Part shown: piece after piece, positions 51,083-60,264 of the stretch
Position numbering within the stretch: the stretch's first letter is position 1
Layout of the letters: every line of letters begins with the position of its first letter
Assembly (NCBI RefSeq): GCF_014268935.2
Contig: NZ_JABWRJ020000005.1
Coordinates: forward strand, 372,001-436,000
Length of the DNA stretch: 64,000 nt
Direction of reading: 5' to 3'
Origin: Pseudomonas peradeniyensis
GTDB taxonomy: Bacteria > Pseudomonadota > Gammaproteobacteria > Pseudomonadales > Pseudomonadaceae
The notes under the pieces: generated by a model
Databases searched by the model: none
Told to the model about the DNA's origin: nothing
The model's input: only the letters and a program-made list of their open reading frames with translations
Translations under genes and position numbers: made by a program

Positions 51083-51164
51083 TTTTCAAACGATAAGAAC
51101 CCGACACACATCCGGTTACAGGGCGCGTGGCGGGCACATTCGCTTGCTTGCGAGGGATTTTCCG

Positions 51165-52565
51165 ATGTCGACCGCTTCCAGCCTTGCCCAGGTGCTGCCG
51201 GCCACCGCGCCGCGCCCCCTGTACGAATTCGAGGATTCGCCCCTGCTGCTGCGCCAGCAGCAGCAGGAATCCAACGCCCGCAGCTACCCACGGCGCATCC
51301 CCCTGGCGCTCAAGCGCGCCCGTGGCCTGTACGTCGAGGACGTCGAGGGCCGCCAGTTCATCGATTGCCTGGCCGGTGCCGGCACCCTGGCCCTGGGGCA
51401 CAACCATCCGGTGGTGATCGACGCGATCCAGCGTGTGCTGGCCGACGAGCTGCCGCTGCACACCCTGGACCTGACCACGCCGGTCAAGGACCAGTTCGTC
51501 CAGGACCTGTTCGGCCTGCTGCCCGAGGGTCTGCGCCGGGAAGCGAAGATCCAGTTCTGCGGCCCGACCGGCACCGACGCGGTCGAGGCGGCGCTCAAGC
51601 TGGTGCGCACGGTCACCGGGCGCAGCACCGTGCTGGCGTTCCAGGGGGCCTACCATGGCATGACCCAGGGCGCATTGAGCCTGATGGGTAGCCTGGGGCC
51701 GAAAAAACCGCTCGGCGCGCTGCTGAACAATGGCGTGCAGTTCCTGCCGTATCCCTATGACTACCGCTGCCCGTTCGGCCTCGGTGGCGAGGCGGGCGTG
51801 CGCGCCAACCTGCACTACCTGGAAAACCTGCTGTGCGATCCGGAGGCCGGCGTGGCGCTGCCGGCGGCGGTGATCGTCGAGGTGGTGCAGGGCGAGGGTG
51901 GTGTGATCCCCGCTGATATCGAGTGGCTGCGCGGGTTGCGCCGGATCACCGAGCAGGCCGGGGTGGCGTTGATCGTCGACGAGATCCAGAGTGGTTTTGC
52001 CCGTACCGGCAAGATGTTCGCCTTCGAGCACGCCGGCATCGTGCCTGACGTGGTCACCCTGTCCAAGGCCATCGGTGGCAGCCTGCCACTGGCGGTGATG
52101 GTCTATCGCGACTGGCTCGACCAGTGGTCGCCGGGCGCCCATGCCGGCACCTTCCGTGGCAACCAGATGGCCATGGCCGCGGGCTCGGCGGTGATGAAGT
52201 ACCTGGTGGAGCACCGCCTGTGCGAGCACGCCGAGGCCATGGGTCAGCGTCTGCGCGGCCACCTTCAGCGGTTGCAGCAGGACTATCCGCAGCTCGGCGA
52301 CATCCGTGGCCGTGGCTTGATGCTCGGTGTGGAGCTGGTTGATCCGGCTGGCAAGCGCGATGTCCAGGGGCATCCGCCGGCCTGCCGCAAGCTGGCGCCG
52401 AAGGTGCAGCGCGAATGCCTGCGCCGTGGCCTGATCCTCGAATTGGGCGGCCGCCACGGTGCGGTGGTGCGCTTCCTGCCGCCGCTGATCATCAGTGCCG
52501 AGCAGGTCGACGAGGTGGCGGCAAGGTTTGCCGAGGCCGTCGCGGCGGCGGTACTGGCTGGCTAA
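51165..52565 (+). CDS. pvdH: Diaminobutyrate-2-oxoglutarate aminotransferase PvdH
   Basis: PvdH makes L-2,4-diaminobutyrate from aspartate semialdehyde and glutamate for the pyoverdine peptide. The 466-residue class III aminotransferase (ATG 51165, MSTASSLAQVLP) has the PLP phosphate-binding GPTGTDAVEAALK segment, the VEVVQGEGG region, the cofactor-binding DEIQSGFARTG, and the PLP lysine K301 in TLSKAIGGSLP. GAGGGA upstream supports the start. It stands alone behind an exact IS box. Its product is the substrate activated by the third adenylation domain of PvdL. Confidence 0.95.
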   Translation: MSTASSLAQVLPATAPRPLYEFEDSPLLLRQQQQESNARSYPRRIPLALKRARGLYVEDVEGRQFIDCLAGAGTLALGHNHPVVIDAIQRVLADELPLHTLDLTTPVKDQFVQDLFGLLPEGLRREAKIQFCGPTGTDAVEAALKLVRTVTGRSTVLAFQGAYHGMTQGALSLMGSLGPKKPLGALLNNGVQFLPYPYDYRCPFGLGGEAGVRANLHYLENLLCDPEAGVALPAAVIVEVVQGEGGVIPADIEWLRGLRRITEQAGVALIVDEIQSGFARTGKMFAFEHAGIVPDVVTLSKAIGGSLPLAVMVYRDWLDQWSPGAHAGTFRGNQMAMAAGSAVMKYLVEHRLCEHAEAMGQRLRGHLQRLQQDYPQLGDIRGRGLMLGVELVDPAGKRDVQGHPPACRKLAPKVQRECLRRGLILELGGRHGAVVRFLPPLIISAEQVDEVAARFAEAVAAAVLAG

Positions 52566-52612
52566 GGCCTTCCCATGGAGCAAGACGTAACTTGCTGACT
52601 TGACTGGAACAG

Positions 52613-52690
52613 CGTGGGAGCGGGCTTGCCCCGCGATCACCGGCAAAGCCGGTGCCATAAACCGCATCGCGGGGCAAGCCCGCTCCCACG
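52613..52690. repeat. REPIN between pvdH and the siderophore-interacting gene
   Basis: Perfect inverted 25-bp REP arms (52613-52637, 52666-52690) flank a smaller hairpin (ACCGGC-AAA-GCCGGT, 52639-52653). It lies between two convergent genes and is likely a shared 3' end. Confidence 0.92.
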
Positions 52691-52743
52691 TTGGTGATGC
52701 TTACTCTTCTGTTCCGTAAGTGATCTTCTGCAGGGCGCATCTA

Positions 52744-53676
52744 TCAGTCGAAGGTACGCCCGGCGCGCCAATAACCCATCAGCGTCAGGCTTTCCCTCGG
52801 CAAACCGCGCTCCTTGATCAGGTGTCGGCGGATATCCATGACAGTCCCCGATTCCCCGGCGATCCAGGCATGGAAGTCGCCATGCTCGCCGCTGGCCTGT
52901 TCCCACAGGATGCGCTCGTCGATATCCACGTCCTCCAGTTCGACCGTCGACGCGCCGCGCACCGCCGGCAGGCTGGCCAGTTCGCGTACCGCGTGCTGCA
53001 TGCCCTGGCCGTGCTCGCTACGCAGCAGGTCGCGCGGCAGCCAGTGCAGGCGGGTGGCGGGGCTGTGTCGCAGGTCGAGGCAATCGGCTTCCAGTGGTAC
53101 CTCGATGAATGCCTCCACCAGCAGTTCCGGCGCGCTCGCGGCCAACTCCTCGAGGATCCCGGCGATGGCCGGCAGGGCTGTTTCGTCACCGATCAGCAGG
53201 ATGCGCCGGGCGCTGTGCGGCGGCTTCCACTCGTAGCCGCCGGGGTCGTCCGCATAGGCCAGGTTGGGCGCGACCATCTGCAGGCGGTCACCTGGGCGGG
53301 CATGGGTGGCCCAGGCCGAGGCCGGGCCATTGACGCCGTGCAGGACGAAGTCCACATCCACCTCGAGAGCCTCGCGGCGCAGGGCGCGGATGGTGTAGGT
53401 GCGCATTGGCGGCATGTCCTGCGCTGCCAGCTCGCGCCGGGCCTGCTGCCATTGTTCGTGCTTGGGCAGGCTCGGCGGCGCTCCGGCGGGCGTCGGGAAC
53501 AGCAGCTTGACGCGTTGGTCGGGGGCCAGGGTGGTCATCTGCGCCACGTCCTCGCCGGTGAAGACGAAGCGGCTAAGCGACGGGCTCAGGGGTTCGATGG
53601 CTTTGAGGTCGAGGTCGAAGACCCGGTAGGGCGTGGCCTTGACCGGTTGGGTCAGGCGATCGAGCAGGGAGGTCAT
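52744..53676 (-). CDS. Siderophore-interacting protein (NADPH ferric-siderophore reductase)
   Basis: A 310-residue cytoplasmic flavoprotein of the ViuB/SIP family that reduces Fe(III)-siderophore to release iron. The FAD-binding motif RTYTIRAL near residue 92, the LHGVNGPASAWATHARPGD segment and the NAD(P)-binding GDETALPAIAGIL follow the family order. The C-terminal WIAGESGTVMDIRRHL completes it. Start ATG 53676 (MTSLLDRLTQPVKATPYRV). A PvdS-type promoter lies 35-58 bp upstream, divergent from pvdP, which ties it to iron starvation. Confidence 0.92.
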   Translation of the reverse strand: MTSLLDRLTQPVKATPYRVFDLDLKAIEPLSPSLSRFVFTGEDVAQMTTLAPDQRVKLLFPTPAGAPPSLPKHEQWQQARRELAAQDMPPMRTYTIRALRREALEVDVDFVLHGVNGPASAWATHARPGDRLQMVAPNLAYADDPGGYEWKPPHSARRILLIGDETALPAIAGILEELAASAPELLVEAFIEVPLEADCLDLRHSPATRLHWLPRDLLRSEHGQGMQHAVRELASLPAVRGASTVELEDVDIDERILWEQASGEHGDFHAWIAGESGTVMDIRRHLIKERGLPRESLTLMGYWRAGRTFD

Positions 53677-53710
53677 GGGTATGCCTCTGTCAGCGGGAGA
53701 TACCCAACAG

Positions 53711-53734
53711 ACGAGCGCGCCGGTTGGTTAATTA
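53711..53734 (-). promoter_or_regulatory. PvdS-type (IS box) promoter of the siderophore-interacting gene
   Basis: On the minus strand TAATT (53734-53730), 16 nt, CGT (53713-53711). It has one mismatch from TAAAT-N16-CGT, the same variant as at pvdL. It ends 35 bp before the start codon. Confidence 0.7.
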
Positions 53735-53740
53735 GAAGGC

Positions 53741-53764
53741 TAAATTTCCCCGCTCCGCCTACGT
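53741..53764 (+). promoter_or_regulatory. PvdS-dependent (IS box) promoter of pvdP
   Basis: TAAAT (53741-53745), 16 nt, CGT (53762-53764): an exact match, within GGCTAAAT. It is 48 bp before the pvdP start and back-to-back with the divergent site. Confidence 0.88.
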
Positions 53765-53811
53765 CCTAGCTTGGATAGAAGTCGCGGCACGCGAAGACGG
53801 ATTGAGGCGCA

Positions 53812-55434
53812 ATGACAATTTCCCGACGAGGATTCATCGCTGGCCTGGCTGTGGCGGGCGCCACAGGCACGGCGGCCTATTACGCGCACAAGCAACTGAC
53901 CCACGACCCTGAAGACGATATCGTGACGCCCGGCGAAGCCAGCGTGGAGCTGGCCGATTATGCCGGGCAGGTCCTGGCGGACCAACTGCGCGGCGTGTGG
54001 GAGATCCGCTTCGACGGTGCCGAACGAGGACTGGACGGGCTGCCTCAACAGGGCGTCGAGATGTTCCTCGATGTCGCCACCAAAGGTCGTGGCCTGCGCG
54101 GATTCGTCGATACCGATGAGGGTCTGCGCGGCGCTGCCGAGCCGGCCTATCGTGTGCTCGGTGATCTGGTCGGTGCCAGCAGCACCGAGGTGCGTTGGCG
54201 CCTGCTCAGCCAGCACGGCGGGCCAAGCTATGAGTGCGTGGCGAGTCTCGACGAGGTCTGGGCCGAGTTCGCCAATGCCGGCAGCGGCACGTTGAGCGGC
54301 CGCGTGCAGCGCCTGGATCGACCACTGACCCTGCCGGTGCCCGACAGCCGTTTTGTCGCGGTCAAGCGTCTGTTCCCCGAGGCCCGCGAGCGTCTGCCTT
54401 ATACCCCCGAAATGCGCGAGTGGGTGGTCGGCGCTGAACATCGCCTGTTCCACCAGCTCTGGCACGCCACCCGCGACAAGTGGCACAAGCTGCCGGAGAA
54501 AAAGCAGGATGCCCTGCGTGGCCTGGGCTGGCAGCCGGGGCCACGGGACCGTGAGCGCGATGCCCGTGGCCCGCGCAAGCACCGCAATGGCTCCGGTATC
54601 GATTTCCTGTTCATGCACCGGCACATGCTGATGTATGCGCGCACCTTGCAGGACCTGCCTTCCTGGCAGCGCTTCCCGCTGCCGCAGCCGAGCGTCGAGT
54701 TCGATCGAGCAGGTTTCGCCCGCTACTTCGACAACCACGACGGCTACTGCGTGCCGCCAGGCTGGCAGGCCCCGGGCGATGACGCCTATGGGCAGTGGGT
54801 CGGGGCGATCAAGGCAGGGGAAACCTATTGCAGCAATTTCCAGGTGTGGGAGTCGCAGTACCAGGACCCGGTGTACCTGTCGAAACTGACCCTGGGCGCC
54901 TTCGGCTCGGAACTGGAGATGAACCTGCACGATTGGCTGCATATGTGCTGGGCGTCGGTGCCGCGCGATCCCAACAATGGCGCGCCGGTGCCGTTCGCCC
55001 GCGACCAGGCGGATTTCGCCGCGCGCTGGTTCGAGCCTGAGAACGACTTCCTCGGTGATCCGTTCTCCTCCCATGTCCACCCGGTGTTCTGGGGCTTCCA
55101 TGGCTGGATCGACGACCGTATCGACGACTGGTTCCGTGCCCATGAGCGCCACCATCCCGGCCAGGTGCGACGCCTGGAAGTCAATGGCGTGCCCTGGTTC
55201 GCCCCGGGGCGCTGGGTGGAGGTCGACGATCCGTGGTTGGGGCCGGACACCCATGGTTGCAGCACGCAGCCAGGCATGCGCCTGGGCAAGTCGGTGGAGA
55301 TGGATGTGGAGACCATGAAGCTGGCCTTGCGCATCACCTTCGGCGCCGACGACAAGATCGAAAACCTGCTGCGCAAGGTGCCGCAACGGCCTTGGTATGC
55401 GCGGCACCTGTCATTGAAAAATATTGTCTCCTGA
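53812..55434 (+). CDS. pvdP: Pyoverdine-maturing tyrosinase PvdP
   Basis: PvdP oxidises the Tyr-derived ring of ferribactin in the periplasm, leading to the fluorescent chromophore. The 540-residue protein has a twin-arginine signal (SRRGFIAGLAVAGATG), so it is exported folded. The C-terminal half carries copper-type histidines: HRLFHQLWH near 205-213, FMHRHMLM near 265, EMNLHDWLHM near 366 and the HPVFWGFHGWIDDRI near 420. Start ATG 53812 follows GAGG. It has its own exact IS box. Length and layout match PvdP, which has an additional N-terminal domain compared with small tyrosinases. Confidence 0.93.
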   Translation: MTISRRGFIAGLAVAGATGTAAYYAHKQLTHDPEDDIVTPGEASVELADYAGQVLADQLRGVWEIRFDGAERGLDGLPQQGVEMFLDVATKGRGLRGFVDTDEGLRGAAEPAYRVLGDLVGASSTEVRWRLLSQHGGPSYECVASLDEVWAEFANAGSGTLSGRVQRLDRPLTLPVPDSRFVAVKRLFPEARERLPYTPEMREWVVGAEHRLFHQLWHATRDKWHKLPEKKQDALRGLGWQPGPRDRERDARGPRKHRNGSGIDFLFMHRHMLMYARTLQDLPSWQRFPLPQPSVEFDRAGFARYFDNHDGYCVPPGWQAPGDDAYGQWVGAIKAGETYCSNFQVWESQYQDPVYLSKLTLGAFGSELEMNLHDWLHMCWASVPRDPNNGAPVPFARDQADFAARWFEPENDFLGDPFSSHVHPVFWGFHGWIDDRIDDWFRAHERHHPGQVRRLEVNGVPWFAPGRWVEVDDPWLGPDTHGCSTQPGMRLGKSVEMDVETMKLALRITFGADDKIENLLRKVPQRPWYARHLSLKNIVS

Positions 55435-55441
55435 AGCGCCC

Positions 55442-55537
55442 CTGTAGGAGCGGGCTTGCCCCGCGAAAGCGCCAGACCTGAAAGCAACGTCGTCTGGTCT
55501 GGCGCTTTCGCGGGGCAAGCCCGCTCCTACAGTTTTT
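55442..55537. repeat. REPIN with unusually long perfect arms
   Basis: Arms of 37 bp (55442-55478 and 55496-55532) are perfect inverted complements with a 17-nt spacer, followed by five T residues on the plus strand. The element therefore doubles as a pvdP terminator. The opmQ stop codon (55527-55529) lies inside its right arm. Confidence 0.92.
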
Positions 55538-56930
55538 GCGGCGCCTGCCAGCCTCCGCCCAGTGCCTTGTACAACGCCACGCTCCCCCGCAACTGCTCCA
55601 GGCGCAGCTGCGCCTGCTGGTCCTGGGCCAGGTACAGCGTGCGCTGGGTCTCCAGCACGGTGAGCAGGGTCTCGGCGCCGGCGGCGTAGCGCTGCTGGGC
55701 CAGGTCGAAGGCAATGCGCGCCTGTTCCACTTCCTGGTCCTGCCAGCGGCGCTGGCGCTCCACGCCGGCGATGGCGTTCAGGGCTTTCTCCACATCCGAG
55801 AACCCGGCCAGGATGCTGGCGCGGTACAGCTCCAGCAGCTCCTGCTGTTCGGCACTGGCCACGTCCCGGGCGGCACCCAACCGACCGTTGTTGAAGATCG
55901 GCGCGGTGAGGCCGGCGGTGAGGGTGTAGTAGGGGCTGTCGAAGATGTTGGGCAAGGTCCGGGCGCCACTGCCCAGGTCCGCGCCCAGTATCAGGCGCGG
56001 CAGCATCGCCGCGCGGGCCACCTGGATGTTGGCGCTGGCCGCCGCCAGGCGTGCCTCGGCGGCAGCGATGTCCGGGCGGCGGCCGAGCAGTTCGCTGGGC
56101 ACGCCGCTGCCAATGGCTGGCCACTGCACGTTGCCGATGGTTTCGTGGGTGACGGGCAGCGCCTGCACCGGATCGCCCAGTAGGGTGGCAAGGACGATAC
56201 GGTTGTCCTGACGGCGTTGTTCGAGCAGCGGCAACTGGCGCTCCTGGGCGGCGACCAGGCTGCGCTGCTGGGCCAGTTCCAGGCGAGTGGCCGAGCCCGA
56301 GCGTTCGCGGGCTTCGACCAGGCCCAGCACATCGCGGGCGTTGTCCAGGTTGAGGCGGGCGATGCGCAGTTGCTCGTCGAGGGCCAGGCCCTGCAGGTAG
56401 CTGTCGGCCACGGCGCTGACCAGGGTCAGCTCCACGGTCTGGCGGTCGAAGCGGCTGGCGTCGAGGCTGCGCAGGGCGCTGTCGCGGGTGGCGCGCAGGC
56501 CGCCCCAGAAGTCGATCTCGTAGCTGGCGCTCAGGCGGGTGCCGAACGAGGTGCTGGTGCGTTCGCTGCTGCTGGCGTCGAGCTGGCTGTTGCCTTCGCC
56601 GCGCAACAGGCGCTGGCGGCTGCCGTTCAGGCCCAGTTGCACCTCGGGCAACAGCGGTGCGCCGGCGATCACCGCGCTGGCTTGCGCCTTGCGCACCCGC
56701 GCCGCGGCCGCAGCCAGGTCGTGGCTGTTCAGGCGGGCGCGTTCGACCAGACGGTCCAGCTCGGTGCTGGCAAAGGCGCGCCACCACTGGCTGTCGGGCA
56801 GGGACTGGCCCGTGGTCGGCCCCTGCCAGGCGGGCGGCGTGTCGATGTTCGCCGCCGGTGGCGGCGGGCTGCTGCAGGCGGCCAGGCAAAGGCTCAGGGT
56901 CAACAGGCTGATACGGCTGGGAATCGTCAT
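55527..56930 (-). CDS. opmQ: Outer-membrane efflux lipoprotein OpmQ
   Basis: The outer-membrane channel of the PvdRT-OpmQ pump, which secretes or recycles pyoverdine. The 467-residue protein has a lipoprotein signal (LTLSLCLAAC, Cys19) and two tandem OEP/TolC-type repeats with long helices: PDSQWWRAF near the start, the ARERSGSATRLELAQQRSLV motif, and the NIQVARAAMLPRL segment. Its stop codon lies in a REPIN arm. It is 3 bp after pvdT and ends the operon pvdR-pvdT-opmQ. Confidence 0.93.
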   Translation of the reverse strand: MTIPSRISLLTLSLCLAACSSPPPPAANIDTPPAWQGPTTGQSLPDSQWWRAFASTELDRLVERARLNSHDLAAAAARVRKAQASAVIAGAPLLPEVQLGLNGSRQRLLRGEGNSQLDASSSERTSTSFGTRLSASYEIDFWGGLRATRDSALRSLDASRFDRQTVELTLVSAVADSYLQGLALDEQLRIARLNLDNARDVLGLVEARERSGSATRLELAQQRSLVAAQERQLPLLEQRRQDNRIVLATLLGDPVQALPVTHETIGNVQWPAIGSGVPSELLGRRPDIAAAEARLAAASANIQVARAAMLPRLILGADLGSGARTLPNIFDSPYYTLTAGLTAPIFNNGRLGAARDVASAEQQELLELYRASILAGFSDVEKALNAIAGVERQRRWQDQEVEQARIAFDLAQQRYAAGAETLLTVLETQRTLYLAQDQQAQLRLEQLRGSVALYKALGGGWQAPQKL

Positions 56931-56933
56931 GAA

Positions 56934-58895
56934 CTATTCGCTGGTAAGGGCCTTGACCGGGTCGAGGCGGGCGGCCTTGCGGGCCGGCATGAAACCGAAC
57001 ACCACGCCGGTGATCACGGCGCAGGCAAAGGCGCCGAGGATGGCGGGCAGGGCGAAGGCCACGGCGATGTCGGCCAGTAGAAGACTGCCGCCGATGGCCA
57101 GGGCCAGGACAATGCCGGTCACGCCGCCGACCATCGACAGCATCACCGCCTCGGTGAGGAACTGGCGCAGGATGTCGCGCTGGCGTGCGCCGGTGGCCAT
57201 GCGGATGCCGATCTCGCGGGTGCGTTCGCGCACGGTCATGAGCATGATGTTCATCACGCCGATGCCGCCGACCAGCAGCGAGATCGCGGCGATCGCCCCA
57301 AGCATCAGCGACAGGCTGTTCTGCGTGCGGGCCTCGGCCTGGATCAGCGCGGCGTCGTTGGTCAGGACGAAGTCGTATTTGCCCTGGTGGCGCTGCAGCA
57401 TGAGGCGTTCGATCGCCTTTTCGGTTTCCTTCACGCGGCTGGAGTCCTGGGCGGCGATGGTGACGTACTCCGGATCGCGGCTGCCGAACAGGCGAATGGA
57501 AGCGGCGGAGTAGGGCACCACCACGCGCTCGTCGCTGTCTTCGCTGCCGGAGCTGGCGCCCTTGCCCTGGAGTATGCCGATTACCTGGAACGGCACGTTG
57601 CCGATCAGCAGGTACTGGCCGAGCGGGTTGCTCCCTGCGCCGAACATTTTCTCGCGCACTTTCTGGCCGATCACGGCCACGGCGGCGGCGTTGGCTTCGT
57701 CGGCCTCGCTGTAGAAGCTGCCTTCGACCACCGGCCAGTTGAAGATCTCGGGGAACCAGGTGTTGTTGCCGCCGACATAGAACTGCTCGCCCTTGTTGCC
57801 GTGGCGCACCATGAGCTTGTCGCCGATCACCGGCATGACGCGCTTGACCTGCGGCAGTTCGCCGATGGCGTCGACATCGTCGAGGGTGACGATGCCCATC
57901 AGTTCCTCGGAGGAATGCTTGCCATTGAGGTAGAGGATGTTCGAGCCGAAGGCGGCCATCTGCGCCATGACCTGGCGCTTGCTGCCTTCGCCGACTGCCA
58001 GCATCACCACCACCGAGGCCACCCCGATGATGATGCCAAGCAGGGTAAGCGCGGTGCGGAAGCGGTTGATCCACATTACCCGCCAGGCGGCCTGCAGGGA
58101 CTCGACCAGCTCGCCCTTCCAGGCGCCGCGCTGGGTGGCGCCGAAGTCCAGGCGCTGGCGCAGGTCGTCGGCCTGCACCTGTCGGGGCGGTGCATCGATC
58201 GAGGACGGGGTGGCCGAATCGCTGACTACCTCGCCGTCGCGCACCTCGATGATCCGTTGGGCGCGGGCCGCGACTTCACGGTCATGGGTGATGAGGATGA
58301 TCACATGGCCCTGGCTGGCCAGTTCGTCGAGCAGGGTCATCACCTCGGCGCCGCTCTGGCTGTCGAGTGCGCCGGTGGGCTCGTCGGCGAGGATGATGTG
58401 CCCGCCGTTCATCAGCGCGCGGGCGATCGACACCCGCTGCTGCTGGCCGCCGGACAACTGGTGCGGACGGTTGCCGGTGCGGCTGGCCAGGCCCAGGCGT
58501 TCGAGCAGGGCGTGGGCGCGCGCATGGCGTTCGGCGGGCGGGGTGCCGGCGTAGATGGCCGGCATCTCGACGTTCTCCTGGGCCGAACCCGAGGGGATCA
58601 GGTGGTAGCCCTGGAACACGAAACCGAAAGCTTCGCGGCGCAGCCAGGCCAGCTCGTCGCTGTCCAGCTCGGCCACGTCCCGGCCTGCGAAGCGATAGCT
58701 GCCCGAGGTGGGGCGGTCGAGGCAGCCGAGGATGTTCATCAGGGTCGACTTGCCGGAGCCCGAGGCGCCGACGATGGCGACGAACTCGCCGGGGTGGATG
58801 CTCAGGCTGATGCCGCGCAACACCTCGACCCTGGGCGAATCGACACCGCCGTAGACCTTGCGAATGTCGCACAGCTCGATCAGGGGCGTGGCCAT
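56934..58895 (-). CDS. pvdT: MacB-type ABC transporter PvdT
   Basis: PvdT is the ATPase and membrane component of the pyoverdine efflux pump. From ATG 58895 it is 653 residues. The N-terminal nucleotide-binding domain has Walker A GASGSGKST near 43, signature LSGGQQQR near 144, Walker B ILADEPTGALDSQ near 164 and an H-loop ITHD. Four membrane helices follow, with the large MacB periplasmic domain between helix 1 (TLLGIIIGVASVVVMLAV) and the last three. Starting at 58907 would overlap pvdR and is less likely. Confidence 0.94.
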   Translation of the reverse strand: MATPLIELCDIRKVYGGVDSPRVEVLRGISLSIHPGEFVAIVGASGSGKSTLMNILGCLDRPTSGSYRFAGRDVAELDSDELAWLRREAFGFVFQGYHLIPSGSAQENVEMPAIYAGTPPAERHARAHALLERLGLASRTGNRPHQLSGGQQQRVSIARALMNGGHIILADEPTGALDSQSGAEVMTLLDELASQGHVIILITHDREVAARAQRIIEVRDGEVVSDSATPSSIDAPPRQVQADDLRQRLDFGATQRGAWKGELVESLQAAWRVMWINRFRTALTLLGIIIGVASVVVMLAVGEGSKRQVMAQMAAFGSNILYLNGKHSSEELMGIVTLDDVDAIGELPQVKRVMPVIGDKLMVRHGNKGEQFYVGGNNTWFPEIFNWPVVEGSFYSEADEANAAAVAVIGQKVREKMFGAGSNPLGQYLLIGNVPFQVIGILQGKGASSGSEDSDERVVVPYSAASIRLFGSRDPEYVTIAAQDSSRVKETEKAIERLMLQRHQGKYDFVLTNDAALIQAEARTQNSLSLMLGAIAAISLLVGGIGVMNIMLMTVRERTREIGIRMATGARQRDILRQFLTEAVMLSMVGGVTGIVLALAIGGSLLLADIAVAFALPAILGAFACAVITGVVFGFMPARKAARLDPVKALTSE

Positions 58896-58896
58896 C

Positions 58897-60075
58897 TCAA
58901 CCCCCACTGGCGGCGGGTAGGCCGATGACCAGGCGTTCGCCTTCGTTCAGGCCGTCGAGGATCTGCACCCGCAGGCGGTCACTCAAGCCGGTGCGTACCT
59001 GACGCGCCTCGATCTGGCCCTTGGTGTTCAGCACCTGGGCCAGGCGCACGCCGTCGCCGGGGGTGTCATCGAGCGCGGCCAGGGGCGCGCTGAGCACCTG
59101 GCTGGCCTGGCCGGCGACGAAGAACACCTGGGTGGTCATCTCCGCCATCAGGGCGCCGTCGGGGTTGTCCACGTCCAGCAGTACGGTGTACTGGACCACC
59201 TTGGTGCCTGTGGTGCCGGCCGTGGCGCTGGCCGGGCTGCCCCCGCCCTGGCTGGATTGGTCCAGGGGCTTGGGTGGCACCGGCAGGATCTGCCGGACGG
59301 TGCTGGTCCAGCGCCGCTTGCCGCCGGCCAGGGTGTTGAAGTAGGCGGTCATGCCCGGCTTGACCTTGCCGATGTCGGCTTCGGACACCTGGGCCCATAC
59401 GGTCATCGGCGACAGCTTGGCGATGCGCAGGATCAGCGGTGTCTGCTGCTGGGCGTTGAGGGTCTGGCCCTCGCGGGCGTCCACCGCCACCACGGTGCCG
59501 CTCATGGGCGCGTAGATCCGCGTGTAGCCCAGCTCCGCTTCGTCGCTGCGCAGGCTGGCCTGGGCCTGGCGGATCTGCGCCAGGTACATGTCGATGCGGG
59601 CCTGGGTCACCTTCAACTGTGCCGCGGCCGTCTGCAGGTCTTCCTGGCGGCTGGCGCCGGTGGCGGCCAGGTCCTGCTGGCGCTTGTACTGCTGCTGGGC
59701 GAGCAGGTACTGCGCTCGTTGTTCGGCGAGCTGGGCCTTGAGGTTCTCGATCGAGAAGCGTCCGGCATCGAGCTTGGCTTGTTGCGTTGACGGATCGATT
59801 TCAACCAGCAGTTGGCCCTGACGCACCTCGTCGCCGGCCTCCACATGCAGCTTGCGGATCTGCCCCGAGGCCTGGGCGCCGACATCGACATAGCGACGTG
59901 GTTGCAGGGTGCCCAGGGCGGTGACGCTGCTCTCGATATCGGCGCGGATCACCGGCACGGTGCTGACCGGTGATCCGCCGAGCGGCAGGACCTGCCAGGC
60001 CACCAGGCTGCCGAGGCCGGCCAGGCCCAGGGCGCCGATCAGCAGACGGCGACGGGTATTGGATGTGCGTGTCAT
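58897..60075 (-). CDS. pvdR: Periplasmic adaptor PvdR (MacA-like)
   Basis: PvdR bridges PvdT and OpmQ. The 392-residue protein has an N-terminal membrane anchor (LLIGALGLAGLGSLVAW), a split lipoyl domain (VDVGAQASGQIRKLHVEAGDEV and YAPMSGTVVAVDAREGQ), an alpha-helical hairpin rich in Gln (about 95-160), and beta-barrel and C-terminal domains. It is the first gene of the efflux operon, with an exact IS box 68 bp upstream. Confidence 0.94.
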   Translation of the reverse strand: MTRTSNTRRRLLIGALGLAGLGSLVAWQVLPLGGSPVSTVPVIRADIESSVTALGTLQPRRYVDVGAQASGQIRKLHVEAGDEVRQGQLLVEIDPSTQQAKLDAGRFSIENLKAQLAEQRAQYLLAQQQYKRQQDLAATGASRQEDLQTAAAQLKVTQARIDMYLAQIRQAQASLRSDEAELGYTRIYAPMSGTVVAVDAREGQTLNAQQQTPLILRIAKLSPMTVWAQVSEADIGKVKPGMTAYFNTLAGGKRRWTSTVRQILPVPPKPLDQSSQGGGSPASATAGTTGTKVVQYTVLLDVDNPDGALMAEMTTQVFFVAGQASQVLSAPLAALDDTPGDGVRLAQVLNTKGQIEARQVRTGLSDRLRVQILDGLNEGERLVIGLPAASGG

Positions 60076-60142
60076 GCGGGCTTCCAGCCGGAGGTAGTGG
60101 CCGAGTGCCGCGACGGGGCATGCGCTCGGGGGTCCCAGTTAA

Positions 60143-60166
60143 ACGAATGATCTCGATGACGATTTA
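60143..60166 (-). promoter_or_regulatory. PvdS-dependent (IS box) promoter of pvdRT-opmQ
   Basis: On the minus strand TAAAT (60166-60162), 16 nt, CGT (60145-60143): an exact match to TAAAT-N16-CGT, in a GCTAAAT context. It lies 68 bp before the pvdR start. Confidence 0.88.
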
Positions 60167-60199
60167 GCGCAGCGCGGGGGTGGTCTGCGTGTTGCTGCG

Positions 60200-60218
60200 A
60201 ATAATTATAATTTGTAAG
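60200..60218. promoter_or_regulatory. Fur-box-like site upstream of the fpvI-like gene
   Basis: AATAATTATAATTTGTAAG matches the Fur consensus at 12 of 19 positions, with two intact ATAAT blocks. It lies between the pvdR IS box and the divergent ECF sigma gene; iron control of the latter is plausible. Confidence 0.5.
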
Positions 60219-60264
60219 ATCGCACGCTGATATCATCCAGAACACTGCCCCTGACTCCCAACGC

